Assembly: GCA_018267315.1 (NCBI GenBank)
Contig: JAFDYS010000001.1
Span: forward strand, 32,580-96,579
Reading direction: 5' to 3'
From: Bacteroidota bacterium
GTDB lineage: Bacteria; Bacteroidota; Bacteroidia; Chitinophagales; UBA10324
Length of the DNA: 64,000 bases
Shown here: positions 1 through 8,451 of the stretch, piece after piece
Numbering within the stretch: the first letter of the stretch is position 1
Layout of the letters: every line of letters begins with the position of its first letter
Program-made: the position numbers and the translations under genes
Notes under the pieces: generated by a model
Database searches by the model: none
Told to the model about the DNA's origin: nothing
Seen by the model: only the letters and a program-made list of their open reading frames with translations

Positions 1-26
1 AAACCAAGAGACTAAGAAACCAACCG

Positions 27-1796
27 TCACTCAATCACCGGCACCGATGGCATACGCGCCTGCACGCCCTGCATCTTCGAGAGCTCCATGAGTTCATTGT
101 ACATGGGATAGAGCATGCCGAGGTTTCGTTTGATCACTTCTGTGTTGTCGTCTTTGGAGAAGAGTTTCATCACCTGAATCCATTCCTGATCCTGTGAAGG
201 ATATTGCGCGATGCGATATGATGTGGTGTTGGTGAGCCGTGCGGCCATACTGATGGCTTCATCAATGCCGCCGAGCGTATCCACCAGACCGAGTTTCAGT
301 CCCTGGTTGCCTGTCCACACACGCCCCTGCGCGATGGAATCCACCATGGCGGCGTCAAGTTTTCTTCCGGTAACCACGGTAGATTTGAATTCGGCATAAA
401 TGCTGTCCACGCCATCCTGAAACAGTTTCCTTTCATCATCACGCAAAGGGCGGGTGACGGTGGGAAAATCAGAATACCGCCCTGTTTGCACCTGGTCAAA
501 CCGCAGCCCGAGTTTCTCTTCAAAGAGTTTCTGCATGTTGGGCAGAATGCCGAACACGCCGATGGAACCGGTGAGCGTATTGGGTTGCGCCACAATTTTT
601 GTGGCAAAAGCGGAGATGTAGTATCCGCCGGATGCGGCGTAGTCACCCATGGAAACCACGATAGGTTTTTCTTTTGCCGTGAGCTGCACTTCGCGCGCGA
701 TCACATCGGAGGCGAGGGCGCTGCCACCGGGTGAATTCACCCGGAAGACAATCGCTTTTACCTTATCGTCTTCCCTTAGCTTGCGCAATTCCTTCACGTA
801 TTTCTCCGAGCCGATGTTGTCATCATCGCCGCTGCCGTCCACAATATCGCCCTGTGCAAAGAGGATGGCGATCTTATCATCAGCGGTTGAACCGGTGCTC
901 TTTGCCGGCACACTCATATACTTAGCGAGGGAGATGAAATTGATTTTGTCCTTCGCACCGATCTTTAACTGCCGGCGCATGTAATCATACACCTGGTCCA
1001 CGAAGTAATTGCTGTCGGCGATTCCGTAGCGCACGGCATCGTAAGCGGTGTGGATTAGAAAATTATTGTTGACGCTGTCGAGGGTAGTGACGGGAATTTT
1101 CCTGCTTTCAGAAATTTTGCTCATCAGGTGCGTCTTCACATCTTCGAGCAGGGCGCGCGTCATGATCTTGTTTTCCTTGCTCATGGAATCGAGGCGGAAG
1201 GGCTCGGTGGCGGTTTTGAATTTACCGTCGTAAAAAATCTGCGGCTCCACGCCCACTTTATCCAGCAGGTGTTTGTAAAAAGTGTATTTCGCATTGAAGC
1301 CATTGAACTCGATGCCGCCTTTGGGGTTAACAAACACCTTGTCCGACACGCTGCAGAGGTAATAGCTCTTCTCTGTCATCAGTTCGGCATAGGCCACAAC
1401 AAACTTTCCCGACTTTCTGAAGTCTTCTAGCGCCGTTCTTATTTGCTCTGTGGTGGCCATGCTGCCGCCGGAGAATCCGAAGTTGAGATAGATGCCTTTG
1501 ATGTTGTCATCATCCTTCGCTTTCTGAATGTTCTTTACAATATCATACAACCCCGGGTCAACACTGGCGCTGAAATCGGCGAAGGAGAAACCAAAGTTGG
1601 GGCGGTAGGTGGTTTGCTCCGGAATATCATAATCGAGGTCGAGGGAAAGCACGCTGTTGGCTTTCACCGTCACGGGTTCTTCTTTCGTGAACGTGGATGC
1701 AATTCCTGCAATAAGCAGCACCGACAAAAAGATCACCACGAAGAATCCGATAATGAAGGCGAGCAACGAACCAAAAAACACTTTCCAGAATGACAT
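27..1796 (-). CDS. sppA: Signal peptide peptidase SppA, 67 kDa type
   Basis: Membrane-anchored serine protease that degrades signal peptides left in the inner membrane after secretion. The protein (589 aa from this start) has an N-terminal membrane segment at about residues 10-35, followed by two tandem S49 domains as in the long SppA form. The general-base Lys lies in DGKFKTATEPF (about Lys194) in the first half, and the nucleophilic Ser in DYAASGGYY (about Ser389) in the second half; this split of the dyad between repeats is known for E. coli SppA. I chose the ATG at 1796, reading MSFWKVFF, over the ATG at 1820 because a TAnnTTTG promoter box (1825-1818) overlaps the upstream Met. Length is normal for the family. 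It appears monocistronic. Confidence 0.95.
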   Translation of the reverse strand: MSFWKVFFGSLLAFIIGFFVVIFLSVLLIAGIASTFTKEEPVTVKANSVLSLDLDYDIPEQTTYRPNFGFSFADFSASVDPGLYDIVKNIQKAKDDDNIKGIYLNFGFSGGSMATTEQIRTALEDFRKSGKFVVAYAELMTEKSYYLCSVSDKVFVNPKGGIEFNGFNAKYTFYKHLLDKVGVEPQIFYDGKFKTATEPFRLDSMSKENKIMTRALLEDVKTHLMSKISESRKIPVTTLDSVNNNFLIHTAYDAVRYGIADSNYFVDQVYDYMRRQLKIGAKDKINFISLAKYMSVPAKSTGSTADDKIAILFAQGDIVDGSGDDDNIGSEKYVKELRKLREDDKVKAIVFRVNSPGGSALASDVIAREVQLTAKEKPIVVSMGDYAASGGYYISAFATKIVAQPNTLTGSIGVFGILPNMQKLFEEKLGLRFDQVQTGRYSDFPTVTRPLRDDERKLFQDGVDSIYAEFKSTVVTGRKLDAAMVDSIAQGRVWTGNQGLKLGLVDTLGGIDEAISMAARLTNTTSYRIAQYPSQDQEWIQVMKLFSKDDNTEVIKRNLGMLYPMYNELMELSKMQGVQARMPSVPVIE

Positions 1797-1817
1797 GTAT
1801 TTACAGATTTTGAAGAG

Positions 1818-1825
1818 CAAAATTA
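1818..1825 (-). promoter_or_regulatory. Bacteroidota -7 promoter box for sppA
   Basis: Reading the minus strand the bases are TAATTTTG, matching the phylum consensus TAnnTTTG. It ends 21 bases before the chosen ATG, so the leader would be about 15 nt. No convincing -33 TTTG is visible at the usual spacing. Confidence 0.55.
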
Positions 1826-1907
1826 AGCACGGAAGGCCAGACCATTTGTTTACCTCTCACGACGAACCTTGAGAATGGATATTGTTTGAAGCAGTGAGAA
1901 GGGATTG

Positions 1908-2070
1908 GGATGTTTGATGTTGGATGTTGGATCTTGGATGTTTGAAGATTGAAGTTTGAAGTAATAAGTTCGATCTCCACGAGTTAACAGTCAACAAACA
2001 ACCAACAACCGACAACAAACAACTGTCAATTGTCCACTATCCACTTTCAACTGTCAACTATCAATTGTCC
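1908..2070. repeat. Degenerate short-repeat intergenic stretch
   Basis: The gap between sppA and the NUDIX gene holds two low-complexity blocks. The first (about 1908-1961) repeats variants of TTGGATGTTGGA / TTTGAAGA. The second (about 1984-2070) repeats variants of CAACAAACAACC and AACTGTCAATTGTCC. No ORF, tRNA or clear terminator is seen. The origin is probably slippage or a decayed repeat family; no function is implied. Confidence 0.5.
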
Positions 2071-2077
2071 CCTGTAA

Positions 2078-2701
2078 TCAATCCACGTAAACCGAAAAGT
2101 CATTTTCCAAAGTCTTCCGGTACGTCAATTCGATCTGACTCGCAAGGATGCGATCTTCTGACAGCGGAGGCAATTCATGGAGAGAGAAGAATGAGGCATC
2201 GAGCACATCATGTCCTTTTCTCAAATCACCCGAAAGCGTTTCACACCGGAAGACCATCTTGTAGATGTAAAACGGTTTGGGCGGATGCGGATGCTTGCTC
2301 TTGTCGAAAACGGCGAGCAGGCGGTTCACATTCACATCGAGACCGGTTTCTTCTTTTACCTCCCTGATGATATTTTCCTTAGGGCTGCTGCCAATTTCCG
2401 CCCAACCGCCGGGTAATGACCACTTGCCGTCAGCACTTTCCTGAACGAGAAGGATACGGTGATCGGGAGAAAATACCAGGGCACGGATGTCCACCTTCAC
2501 CGTGGGATAATCCTTCACCGGCGGAAACAGTTCCGCAACCACTTCATCGCCGGCACCGGTCAGTTCAGCAAGCATGCGGCGGCTCATCTCTTTCAGTTCG
2601 CTGTAGCGCTCGCGGTCAAATTCATTGTTGCAGTAAAGCAGCCCGATGTCGGCTATGGCGTTGAGACGCATGATGTGCTGCAAGAGTGATTGGCTGTTCA
2701 T
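2078..2701 (-). CDS. NUDIX hydrolase with N-terminal accessory domain
   Basis: Predicted pyrophosphohydrolase acting on a nucleoside-diphosphate-linked substrate, perhaps ADP-ribose or a related sugar nucleotide. The Nudix box is complete around residues 100-122: GGWAEIG, then REVKEETGL, with the metal-binding EExxEE-type glutamates. The N-terminal 65 residues form the small helical domain typical of YjhB-like NUDIX proteins (LLQHIMRLNAIADIGLLY). With the ATG at 2701 the protein is 207 aa, the usual family length. An in-frame ATG at 2803 would add 34 residues that look unrelated, so I prefer 2701. It stands between sppA and an outer-membrane-type protein without obvious operon partners. Confidence 0.85.
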   Translation of the reverse strand: MNSQSLLQHIMRLNAIADIGLLYCNNEFDRERYSELKEMSRRMLAELTGAGDEVVAELFPPVKDYPTVKVDIRALVFSPDHRILLVQESADGKWSLPGGWAEIGSSPKENIIREVKEETGLDVNVNRLLAVFDKSKHPHPPKPFYIYKMVFRCETLSGDLRKGHDVLDASFFSLHELPPLSEDRILASQIELTYRKTLENDFSVYVD

Positions 2702-2845
2702 GAAATCAATTTGATGTTCCAAAGAAAGGAAACAATAATCCGGCAAGACATTCAGCCGGTCCATTAAGAATCGGGTGAGGCACCATACATAACCGGTTTC
2801 CATAAGAAAATGCCCGGTGACAAGGAGAAGAATGGGATTGGATGA

Positions 2846-4153
2846 TCACCGCGAAGTTGTTTCTGAAATGGCTTCGCGGAATTTTTTTGAGAACATTCTG
2901 CCGGGAAAAACAATCAGCTCGATGAAATTGAATTCAATATTGTCAAAACTCACGGTCTCATCATCCTTCACCTCCAGATCCAGCGCGGGGAAGTATCTCA
3001 GGTTGGTTCGAAGTAAAAATGCCTGCAAGCGGTTCGGGCGAATGTCCCATCCGAAGGTAATACCCCAGGCGGGCTTCTGATCAGAAACGGAAACGGTGCT
3101 AACTTCTCCTGCCTCTTCTGTGAATGAGAGATCTTCATAGGTCACAACCGGTCCGGCGAATGGCGCAAAGCCCTTGTAGTCGAAAAGGAATTTGGTGACT
3201 TCGAACCCGAGTGATTTTCGTGTCGCTTTCTGAGACGTACCGTAAGCACTCATCTCTGTATGATATGTGCGGTAGTTGAGTGTGAGATTGAGATCCGCTT
3301 TGTGGAAATAATAACCTGCGGCAAACTCCGGCAAAATGCTGATCCCGTAAGCCGGAATGAATGGTCGTTCCGCTTTATTGTAACCGGATTGATTGAGCCA
3401 CCATGCGGAAGAAACTCCGGCACCCGCAAAAATTCCGTTAAGCCGGTGCTTCTCTTCCAGTTGCTCCGTAATTGCTTCCGTCTTTCCGGATTCCCAGTCT
3501 CTTTCGGCACTGATCGTTGTTTCCATCATATAGCGGTACGAGAGCGAAAAACTCAGCGGCGGAGTTTGCACCGTTCTGCTTTCTGTTTCAGAGAAGTAAT
3601 ACGTGATGTTGTTGCTGTAGTGCCAGCTTGCCCCGAGTTCGAATAAATGATTACCTATATTGAAGGTAACACCGGTCAGCAGGGGCCATGTGGTATGGGT
3701 GACTGTTGCGCCTTGCCCGTTTTCGCTGCGTAAATCGTTTTGAGAAAAGGAGGCGGGTGTAAGTGAAAATCCAATAAAGGGACTGAGCCGGTGATGTTCA
3801 ATTCGCCACGGATAATATTTAAAAACCGTTTCAACATTGTTGGAGTAACTGATCTCCTGCTCCTCTTTAGTGAAAGAAGGATGGAACAATGGAATCGCGA
3901 GGTAGAAATCCGCATGACCCCAGAAATGAATGCCGCCGATCAGGAACCGCGGAGTGAAGAGCGGATCGAACAGTAGCTCATCAGCATACTGTGGCGGATT
4001 CAGAATAAAAGTGGAACCACCGGCCGATGCCTGTCCATCGAACCCGAGATTGAGTTGTGCGAAGCGATGCCTTGTCTGCTTTTCAATATAAACCTGAGCA
4101 TCGGTCGCAAGCACCATCATGGCTCCTGCGAAAGCAAGCGCCCATTGTTTCAT
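2846..4153 (-). CDS. Predicted outer-membrane beta-barrel protein
   Basis: Function unknown. From the ATG at 4153 the product is 435 aa and starts with a signal peptide (MKQWALAFAGAMMVLATDAQ), so it is exported. The mature part alternates short strands rich in Tyr, Phe and Trp with polar turns (for example LLTGVTFNIGNHLFELGASW, PLSFSLSYRYMM, LNLTLNYRTYH), as in outer-membrane beta-barrels. No catalytic motif was recognised and there is no T9SS tail. The upstream in-frame ATG at 4225 would put 24 residues ahead of the signal peptide, so 4153 is preferred; a TAGGAG stretch sits one base before it. Divergent from the deoxynucleoside kinase gene. Confidence 0.7.
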   Translation of the reverse strand: MKQWALAFAGAMMVLATDAQVYIEKQTRHRFAQLNLGFDGQASAGGSTFILNPPQYADELLFDPLFTPRFLIGGIHFWGHADFYLAIPLFHPSFTKEEQEISYSNNVETVFKYYPWRIEHHRLSPFIGFSLTPASFSQNDLRSENGQGATVTHTTWPLLTGVTFNIGNHLFELGASWHYSNNITYYFSETESRTVQTPPLSFSLSYRYMMETTISAERDWESGKTEAITEQLEEKHRLNGIFAGAGVSSAWWLNQSGYNKAERPFIPAYGISILPEFAAGYYFHKADLNLTLNYRTYHTEMSAYGTSQKATRKSLGFEVTKFLFDYKGFAPFAGPVVTYEDLSFTEEAGEVSTVSVSDQKPAWGITFGWDIRPNRLQAFLLRTNLRYFPALDLEVKDDETVSFDNIEFNFIELIVFPGRMFSKKFREAISETTSR

Positions 4154-4285
4154 GCTCCTAAAATAAAATGCATTCATTCCTGGGCTGAAATAATTATTTG
4201 GGCTGCGAATAAAAAAATGCAGCATTCAACTCTCCGTTTGCTGTTGTGCCGTGAAGAAAAAAAATGAATGCCGATCTTTCGGCCG

Positions 4286-4927
4286 ATGCGGTATCGCTAC
4301 ATTACAGTGGAAGGGAACATCGGTGCGGGCAAAACATCGCTGGCCACGATGCTCTCAAAGGATTACGGGGGTAAACTTATTCTCGAACAGTTTGCCGACA
4401 ACCCTTTCCTGCCCCACTTCTACAAGAATCCGAAGCAATATGCTTTCCCGCTCGAACTCTTTTTTCTCGCCGAACGCTATCAGCAACTCAAGGATGTGGC
4501 GCAGTCGCCGGATCTTTTCAATAGCTGCGTAGTCACGGATTACCTCTTTGCCAAGTCGCACCTGTTTGCTTCCATCAATCTTGAAGATGAAGAGATGAAA
4601 CTTTTTAAACGGCTGGCGCAGATCATGCAAACCTCATTGCCTGATCCAGACCTTCTTTTTTACCTGCATACCCCCGTTCCGAAACTTCTGGAAAACATTG
4701 AAAAGCGTGGTCGCCCGTATGAAAAAGACATAACGGATTCTTATCTGAAGGAAATTCAGGACGGCTACTTTGATCTGTTCAAAACCCTGAACCACCTGCG
4801 AATTGTTGTACTTGATACGAGCCATGTTGATTTTGTCAACAACCCTTCCCACTATAAAGCGGTGCTGAATCTTTTGCAGCAGGAGCATGAGCCGGGAACA
4901 AAGGTCATCAGCAGACTAACATCCTGA
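4286..4927 (+). CDS. Deoxynucleoside kinase (dNK family)
   Basis: Phosphorylates deoxynucleosides at the 5' hydroxyl using ATP, a salvage route to dNMPs. The P-loop GNIGAGKT lies at residues 10-17. EQFADNPFL follows, then the Asp-Tyr of VTDYLFAKSHLF, the position where the family carries its substrate-sensing DR(Y/S)-like motif. An Arg-rich LID-like stretch is seen at EKRGRPYE. Length (213 aa) fits bacterial deoxyadenosine/deoxyguanosine kinases; the exact base specificity cannot be read. The ATG at 4286 puts the P-loop at the usual distance from the start; an ATG at 4268 adds six residues and cannot be excluded. The 3' end overlaps by 12 bases the convergent small membrane-protein gene. Confidence 0.88.
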   Translation: MRYRYITVEGNIGAGKTSLATMLSKDYGGKLILEQFADNPFLPHFYKNPKQYAFPLELFFLAERYQQLKDVAQSPDLFNSCVVTDYLFAKSHLFASINLEDEEMKLFKRLAQIMQTSLPDPDLLFYLHTPVPKLLENIEKRGRPYEKDITDSYLKEIQDGYFDLFKTLNHLRIVVLDTSHVDFVNNPSHYKAVLNLLQQEHEPGTKVISRLTS

Positions 4928-5047
4928 AACCACGTTGACGCCGAAGTAGAAGACGGCAAGCCAGGCAAGCCCTTTGAGCAGGAAGAAAAGAAAACCGGCC
5001 ACGCCCATGCGTTTCAGCCACAGTTTCCATTTTGAATCGTTGTCCAT
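4916..5047 (-). CDS. Small single-pass membrane protein (43 aa)
   Basis: A short ORF starting MDNDSKWKLWLKRMGVAGFL has a charged, Lys-rich N-terminus followed by one hydrophobic segment of about 20 residues (FLFFLLKGLAWLAVFYFG) and a short tail ending SGC. The pattern Lys-Arg cluster, Gly-Phe-Leu-Phe-Phe-Leu, Lys-Gly looks like a small conserved Bacteroidota protein type, recalled but not verified. It occupies the whole gap between the kinase and the YkgJ gene and overlaps the kinase stop. Longer in-frame starts (5101) add Cys/Arg-rich sequence that does not look real. Function unknown. Confidence 0.5.
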   Translation of the reverse strand: MDNDSKWKLWLKRMGVAGFLFFLLKGLAWLAVFYFGVNVVSGC

Positions 5048-5105
5048 AGCAATTCGGCAAAAATAAATGCCGCCTTTCATTCCGCCGCATCGTACCGGCA
5101 CTCGT

Positions 5106-5113
5106 TAACTTTG
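5106..5113 (+). promoter_or_regulatory. -7 promoter box TAACTTTG for the YkgJ-type gene
   Basis: An exact TAnnTTTG box ends only four bases before the GTG start codon at 5118. If used, the transcript would be leaderless or nearly so. It supports the GTG start, since no ATG is available downstream before the conserved cysteines. Confidence 0.5.
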
Positions 5114-5117
5114 GTGC

Positions 5118-5702
5118 GTGCCGTCACAAGAACTCATCAGGGATTACCATCTGCTTCCTGCACTTGCTGAAGAGAAGAAAGCGGAGAATGAATTGTTCCG
5201 TCAATTCCTGAAATCCATTCCATCGCATAGAACGGATGAAGTTTTTCTGCCGCTTGCCGAACACATTACTGCGCGGATTGACTGTACCAACTGCGGTAAC
5301 TGTTGCCGGCATCTGGAACCGGGCATTAGCGAGGAAGAAGCCGGAAAGCTCGCTTCACTGAAAAGTTTATCGAAAGAAATTTTCATCCGGGATTTTACAG
5401 GGAGGGAGCCGGAAACGGGGGTACTCTTCCTCAATCATCAACCCTGTATCTTCTTTGACGGAACTCTTTGCACGATCTATGAAAACCGTCCTGCTTCATG
5501 CGCCGATTTTCCTCATTTGACGACAGGGAATTTCAAATTCAGATACCGCAGCATCATGCACCTTTATTCCATCTGCCCGATTGTGTTTAATACCGTAGAG
5601 CAACTGAAGGTGGCGCTGGGATTTACAATCCATCGGGCTGATGAACCGCCCGAAAATAACAAGCCCGCCGGGCACCCTCCTACTGCGCCGACGGGCCGTT
5701 AA
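5118..5702 (+). CDS. YkgJ-family Fe-S/zinc cysteine-cluster protein
   Basis: Small cytoplasmic protein with a metal-binding cysteine cluster, likely an Fe-S or zinc site; the biochemical role of the family is unclear. The signature CTNCGNCC lies at residues 56-63. Further cysteines follow in QPCIFF, GTLCTIY and ASCADFPH, the spacing of the YkgJ/CxxCxxCC family. Start is GTG at 5118, supported by the adjacent TAnnTTTG box. The last 20 residues (PENNKPAGHPPTAPTGR) are low-complexity and Pro/Gly rich, not part of the fold. A hairpin directly after the stop probably terminates this gene and the convergent fasciclin gene. Confidence 0.85.
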   Translation: MPSQELIRDYHLLPALAEEKKAENELFRQFLKSIPSHRTDEVFLPLAEHITARIDCTNCGNCCRHLEPGISEEEAGKLASLKSLSKEIFIRDFTGREPETGVLFLNHQPCIFFDGTLCTIYENRPASCADFPHLTTGNFKFRYRSIMHLYSICPIVFNTVEQLKVALGFTIHRADEPPENNKPAGHPPTAPTGR

Positions 5703-5703
5703 A

Positions 5704-5731
5704 GCGTTGAGCGGCTTTGCAGCCGTCACGC
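5704..5731. terminator. Bidirectional hairpin terminator
   Basis: CGGCT (5712-5716) and AGCCG (5721-5725) form a perfect stem with loop TTGC. The stem extends with bulges through GCGT...GA on the left and TC...ACGC on the right. AAAG precedes and CTACTTTT follows, so both convergent genes could end here. Confidence 0.55.
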
Positions 5732-5741
5732 TACTTTTCAC

Positions 5742-6305
5742 TCACTTCTTTGCCGGAGGCAACAGCACTTTGTCAATCACATGAACCACTCCGTTTGATG
5801 CCTTCACCGTGGCTACGATGTTGGCATCGTTAATCATGTACTTACCGTCTTTTACGTGAATGACGGCATCGTCTAAATTCACCATGTTCAGCTTTTGCCC
5901 GTCCTTCATCAGGTCGGTATTCAGCACTCCCACATATACATGGTACTGCAAAATATTCTGCAGGTCGGTTTTCTTTTCGGGTTTCAGCAATTCATCCAGT
6001 GTGCCGGCGGAAAGCTGTGCGAATGCTGCATCAGTTGGGGCGAAAACGGTGAACGGTCCGTTGTTGCTGAGTGCATCCACCAATTCGGCAGCTTGTACGG
6101 CCTTGACCAACGTGGTGTGATCCTTCGATCCCATGGCCACTTTTACAACATTGGGTGTTGACACGTCATCCTGTACAATGGATTGTCCGCCTTCTGCCGG
6201 TTGCACCGCCGATTGTTCGGTACCGGTGGCAGGGGCACTTTCCTTAGTCTGGCAACTAATGGTTACCAGCATCAAAAGGGTTAAGAGGGCGAGAATGGAC
6301 TTCAT
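5742..6305 (-). CDS. Fasciclin (FAS1) domain lipoprotein
   Basis: Cell-envelope lipoprotein with one FAS1 domain, a fold used in adhesion and extracellular scaffolds. The N-terminus MKSILALLTLLMLVTISC gives a lipoprotein signal with Cys18 as the lipidated residue, followed by a Glu/Ala/Gln-rich linker to about residue 45. The FAS1 domain spans about 50-185, with the typical H1 block (ALSNNGPFTVFAPTDAAF) and H2 block near the end (VHVIDKVLLPP). Length (187 aa) is normal for a single-domain protein. Substrate or partner unknown. It converges with the YkgJ-type gene, with a shared hairpin between them. Confidence 0.9.
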   Translation of the reverse strand: MKSILALLTLLMLVTISCQTKESAPATGTEQSAVQPAEGGQSIVQDDVSTPNVVKVAMGSKDHTTLVKAVQAAELVDALSNNGPFTVFAPTDAAFAQLSAGTLDELLKPEKKTDLQNILQYHVYVGVLNTDLMKDGQKLNMVNLDDAVIHVKDGKYMINDANIVATVKASNGVVHVIDKVLLPPAKK

Positions 6306-6459
6306 ATGGGTTATTTTTCGGAGTGCAAGTTGCCCATGCGCAGAACTTCAGGTTATGATTTTTCTCAGTTCGTGCTAAAACTTTCATCACTGTTGATAAT
6401 TCGGACATGATGCATGTCATATCCTTCATTCATTCGCACCGGTAAACTCTCCATACGCT

Positions 6460-7212
6460 ATGGCTGTGATCTATCCTGACTATGTGGCCCGCTTCTATGA
6501 CATAATCTATGCTTCGGTTCGCTCCGTTGACCGCGCCTATTACCTGCGGAAGATTGCCGGATGCAAGGGTCCGGTGCTTGAAGTGGGTGTGGGCACAGGA
6601 CGTTTTTTTCTGGAAGCGCTGCATGCAGGCGCTGATATTTATGGCATTGATCCGAATGAATCCATGCTGCGCGTCTTGCAGCAGCAACTCACTGCCCGAC
6701 AACAGCACCGTGTTTCACTTCAATCAGCGGAATCCCTTTCACTGCCTGTGAAATTCGATCTCATTATTGCACCCTTCCGTGTTTTCAGCCACCTGATCAC
6801 TATTGACCGGCAGCTCACGGCGCTGGAACGCATCCACCAATACCTCAATGAAAACGGCTTTTTCATTTTCGACTTATTCGTTCCAAACCTGAAGATGCTG
6901 GCGGATGGATTGCACGAGCACATGGATTATGAAGGAGAATACGAGCCGGGACACATGCTGCGCCGGATCACTTCAGCTCATGCCGATGTGATGAACCAGG
7001 TTAATCACGTGACCATGCGTTATGAATGGGACGAAAACGGAAAACTGCAAAAACATGAATGGCATTTCGATATGCGGTATTTCTTTCGCTGGGAAATTGA
7101 GCACCTCATTGCCCGTTCACCGCTGACGCTGGAAACTATTTTTGGCGACTACGGGGAAAATCCGCTCACTGATGCATCGAATGATTTTGTGGTCATGTGC
7201 AGAAAGAAGTGA
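6460..7212 (+). CDS. Class I SAM-dependent methyltransferase
   Basis: Rossmann-fold methyltransferase of unknown substrate, 250 aa. Motif I is VLEVGVGTGRFF (about residues 40-51), the acidic end of beta-2 is DIYGIDPNESML, and motif IV-like sequence is FDLIIAPFRVFSHL. The region around residues 155-200 (GLHEHMDYEGEYEPG, MLRRI) resembles small-molecule methyltransferases of the UbiE/Tellurite-resistance type rather than RNA methylases, but the acceptor cannot be named. Start at the first ATG (MAVIYPDYVARFYD) places motif I at the expected distance. Lies just upstream of the lysozyme gene with a 64-base gap. Confidence 0.85.
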   Translation: MAVIYPDYVARFYDIIYASVRSVDRAYYLRKIAGCKGPVLEVGVGTGRFFLEALHAGADIYGIDPNESMLRVLQQQLTARQQHRVSLQSAESLSLPVKFDLIIAPFRVFSHLITIDRQLTALERIHQYLNENGFFIFDLFVPNLKMLADGLHEHMDYEGEYEPGHMLRRITSAHADVMNQVNHVTMRYEWDENGKLQKHEWHFDMRYFFRWEIEHLIARSPLTLETIFGDYGENPLTDASNDFVVMCRKK

Positions 7213-7276
7213 ACATCGAAAAATCTGAATGGGCGGATAACAAGCTAACCTTGCTTTCGTTTGCTTCTCACCCCTG

Positions 7277-8074
7277 ATGAAAAAATTTGTGACGTGGCTA
7301 TGGCGGTTCACTGTGGTACTGGCTTTTATCGCCCTTGTTTTCTATTACCATAAGTCCATTATCCGCGCGGCATGCGAGGTGTATCAGGAATACAACTGGA
7401 GAAATTATCCCGATCAGGGAACACCCGGACGCGTGGATGTTCCCGGCAGATATTCCGTTCACGGCATTGATGTTTCGCGCTGGCAGTCGAACGTGAACTG
7501 GAACCGCCTCACTGCTCTCGACCGCAGCGGCGATACCATCAGCATGTCCTTTGCATTTATCAAAGCCACCGAAGGAATCCTATGGGAAGATCCGGCTTTT
7601 GACGACAACTGGAAGAATGCGGGTAAAGCCGGTGTGGTTCGCGGCGCCTATCATTATTTCAAGGCCAACAGCAGCGCCACGCTGCAGGCGAAGAATTTCA
7701 TCAGCAGTGTGAAACTGAAAGCCGGCGACCTGCCTCCGGTGGTTGATGTGGAAGAAGCAGGAAGAAAGAGCCGGCAGGAGCTGGTGGCTTCACTTAAAAT
7801 TTATGTCGCAGCCGTTGAAAAAGCATATCACTGCAAACCGATCATCTACTCCAACGTGAGTTTCATTGACAAGTATCTCGCCGATGAATTTTCAGATTAT
7901 CAATTCTGGATCGCCCACTATTACACCGCCAAACCGAAACTCGCTTCCAAAGTGAACTGGGTTTTCTGGCAATATCACGACCGCGCCAAAATCACCGGCT
8001 GCCGCCAATGCGTGGATGTGAATGTCTTCAACGGTTCGCCCGATGAATTAGACGCGTTGCGAATTCAGAATTGA
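7277..8074 (+). CDS. Glycoside hydrolase family 25 lysozyme
   Basis: Predicted N-acetylmuramidase that cleaves peptidoglycan glycan strands. An N-terminal membrane segment (about residues 8-25, LWRFTVVLAFIALVFYY) anchors or exports it. The GH25 fold starts at HGIDVSRWQ (about residues 62-70), whose Asp is a conserved active-site residue, and continues with FAFIKATEG, GAYHYFK and PPVVDVEE; the Glu after DVE is the expected general acid. The C-terminal region contains the family's WQY-like strand (VFWQYHDRAKITG). Length (265 aa) is standard. It is probably involved in cell-wall turnover in the host itself; no phage genes are nearby. Confidence 0.92.
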   Translation: MKKFVTWLWRFTVVLAFIALVFYYHKSIIRAACEVYQEYNWRNYPDQGTPGRVDVPGRYSVHGIDVSRWQSNVNWNRLTALDRSGDTISMSFAFIKATEGILWEDPAFDDNWKNAGKAGVVRGAYHYFKANSSATLQAKNFISSVKLKAGDLPPVVDVEEAGRKSRQELVASLKIYVAAVEKAYHCKPIIYSNVSFIDKYLADEFSDYQFWIAHYYTAKPKLASKVNWVFWQYHDRAKITGCRQCVDVNVFNGSPDELDALRIQN

Positions 8075-8101
8075 AGCTACAGACCGGCTCAATTCGACAA
8101 C

Positions 8102-8398
8102 TCACTCCTGCGATGCAATTGCTTTCAGCTGTTCCTGAATTAGTCGAATCTTTTCTTCCGCATCGCTGGCCTTCTTACGCTCCTTCTCGATCACATCGGG
8201 TTTAGCATTGGAGACAAACTTCTCGTTGGAAAGTTTTTTCATGACGGATTGGAGGAAGCCGCGGTGATACTCAAGATCCTTTTCTTCCGTAGCCATGTCC
8301 TTCGAAGAAGACATCGCGTAATACATAGTAAAATCCTCATACAATAGAATCACTTTGCTAACAGCTCCTCGAGTAACGAAATTTTTGCTTTCGCGCAT
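8102..8398 (-). pseudogene. Displaced C-terminal tail of valyl-tRNA synthetase
   Basis: The last 65 residues (from about EEKDLEYHRGFLQSV, then KKLSNEKFVSNA, to ERKKASDAEEKIRLI) are the coiled-coil tRNA-binding arm that ends ordinary ValRS proteins. Here the arm is detached: it lies 53 bases downstream of the stop of the valS-SIR2 fusion, in a separate reading frame segment with a TGA codon immediately before its first ATG. The first about 35 codons (FVTRGAVSKVILLYEDF) are not clearly ValRS. Base composition of the tail (30 G+C in the 60 bases 8161-8220, counted by hand) matches the host and not the fusion's 3' half. Most likely it is the leftover of the original host valS 3' end. Translation as a 98-residue peptide acting in trans is possible but unproven. 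Confidence 0.75.
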
Positions 8399-8451
8399 TC
8401 AGTTTTCTTCTGTTCATTTTCGATCAACTAACAAGTGGTCACCACGATGAG

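Noticed and set aside
7277..8074. GH25 lysozyme as a prophage endolysin
   Set aside because: It has a membrane anchor and no holin, structural or integrase genes around it; a host cell-wall enzyme is more likely.
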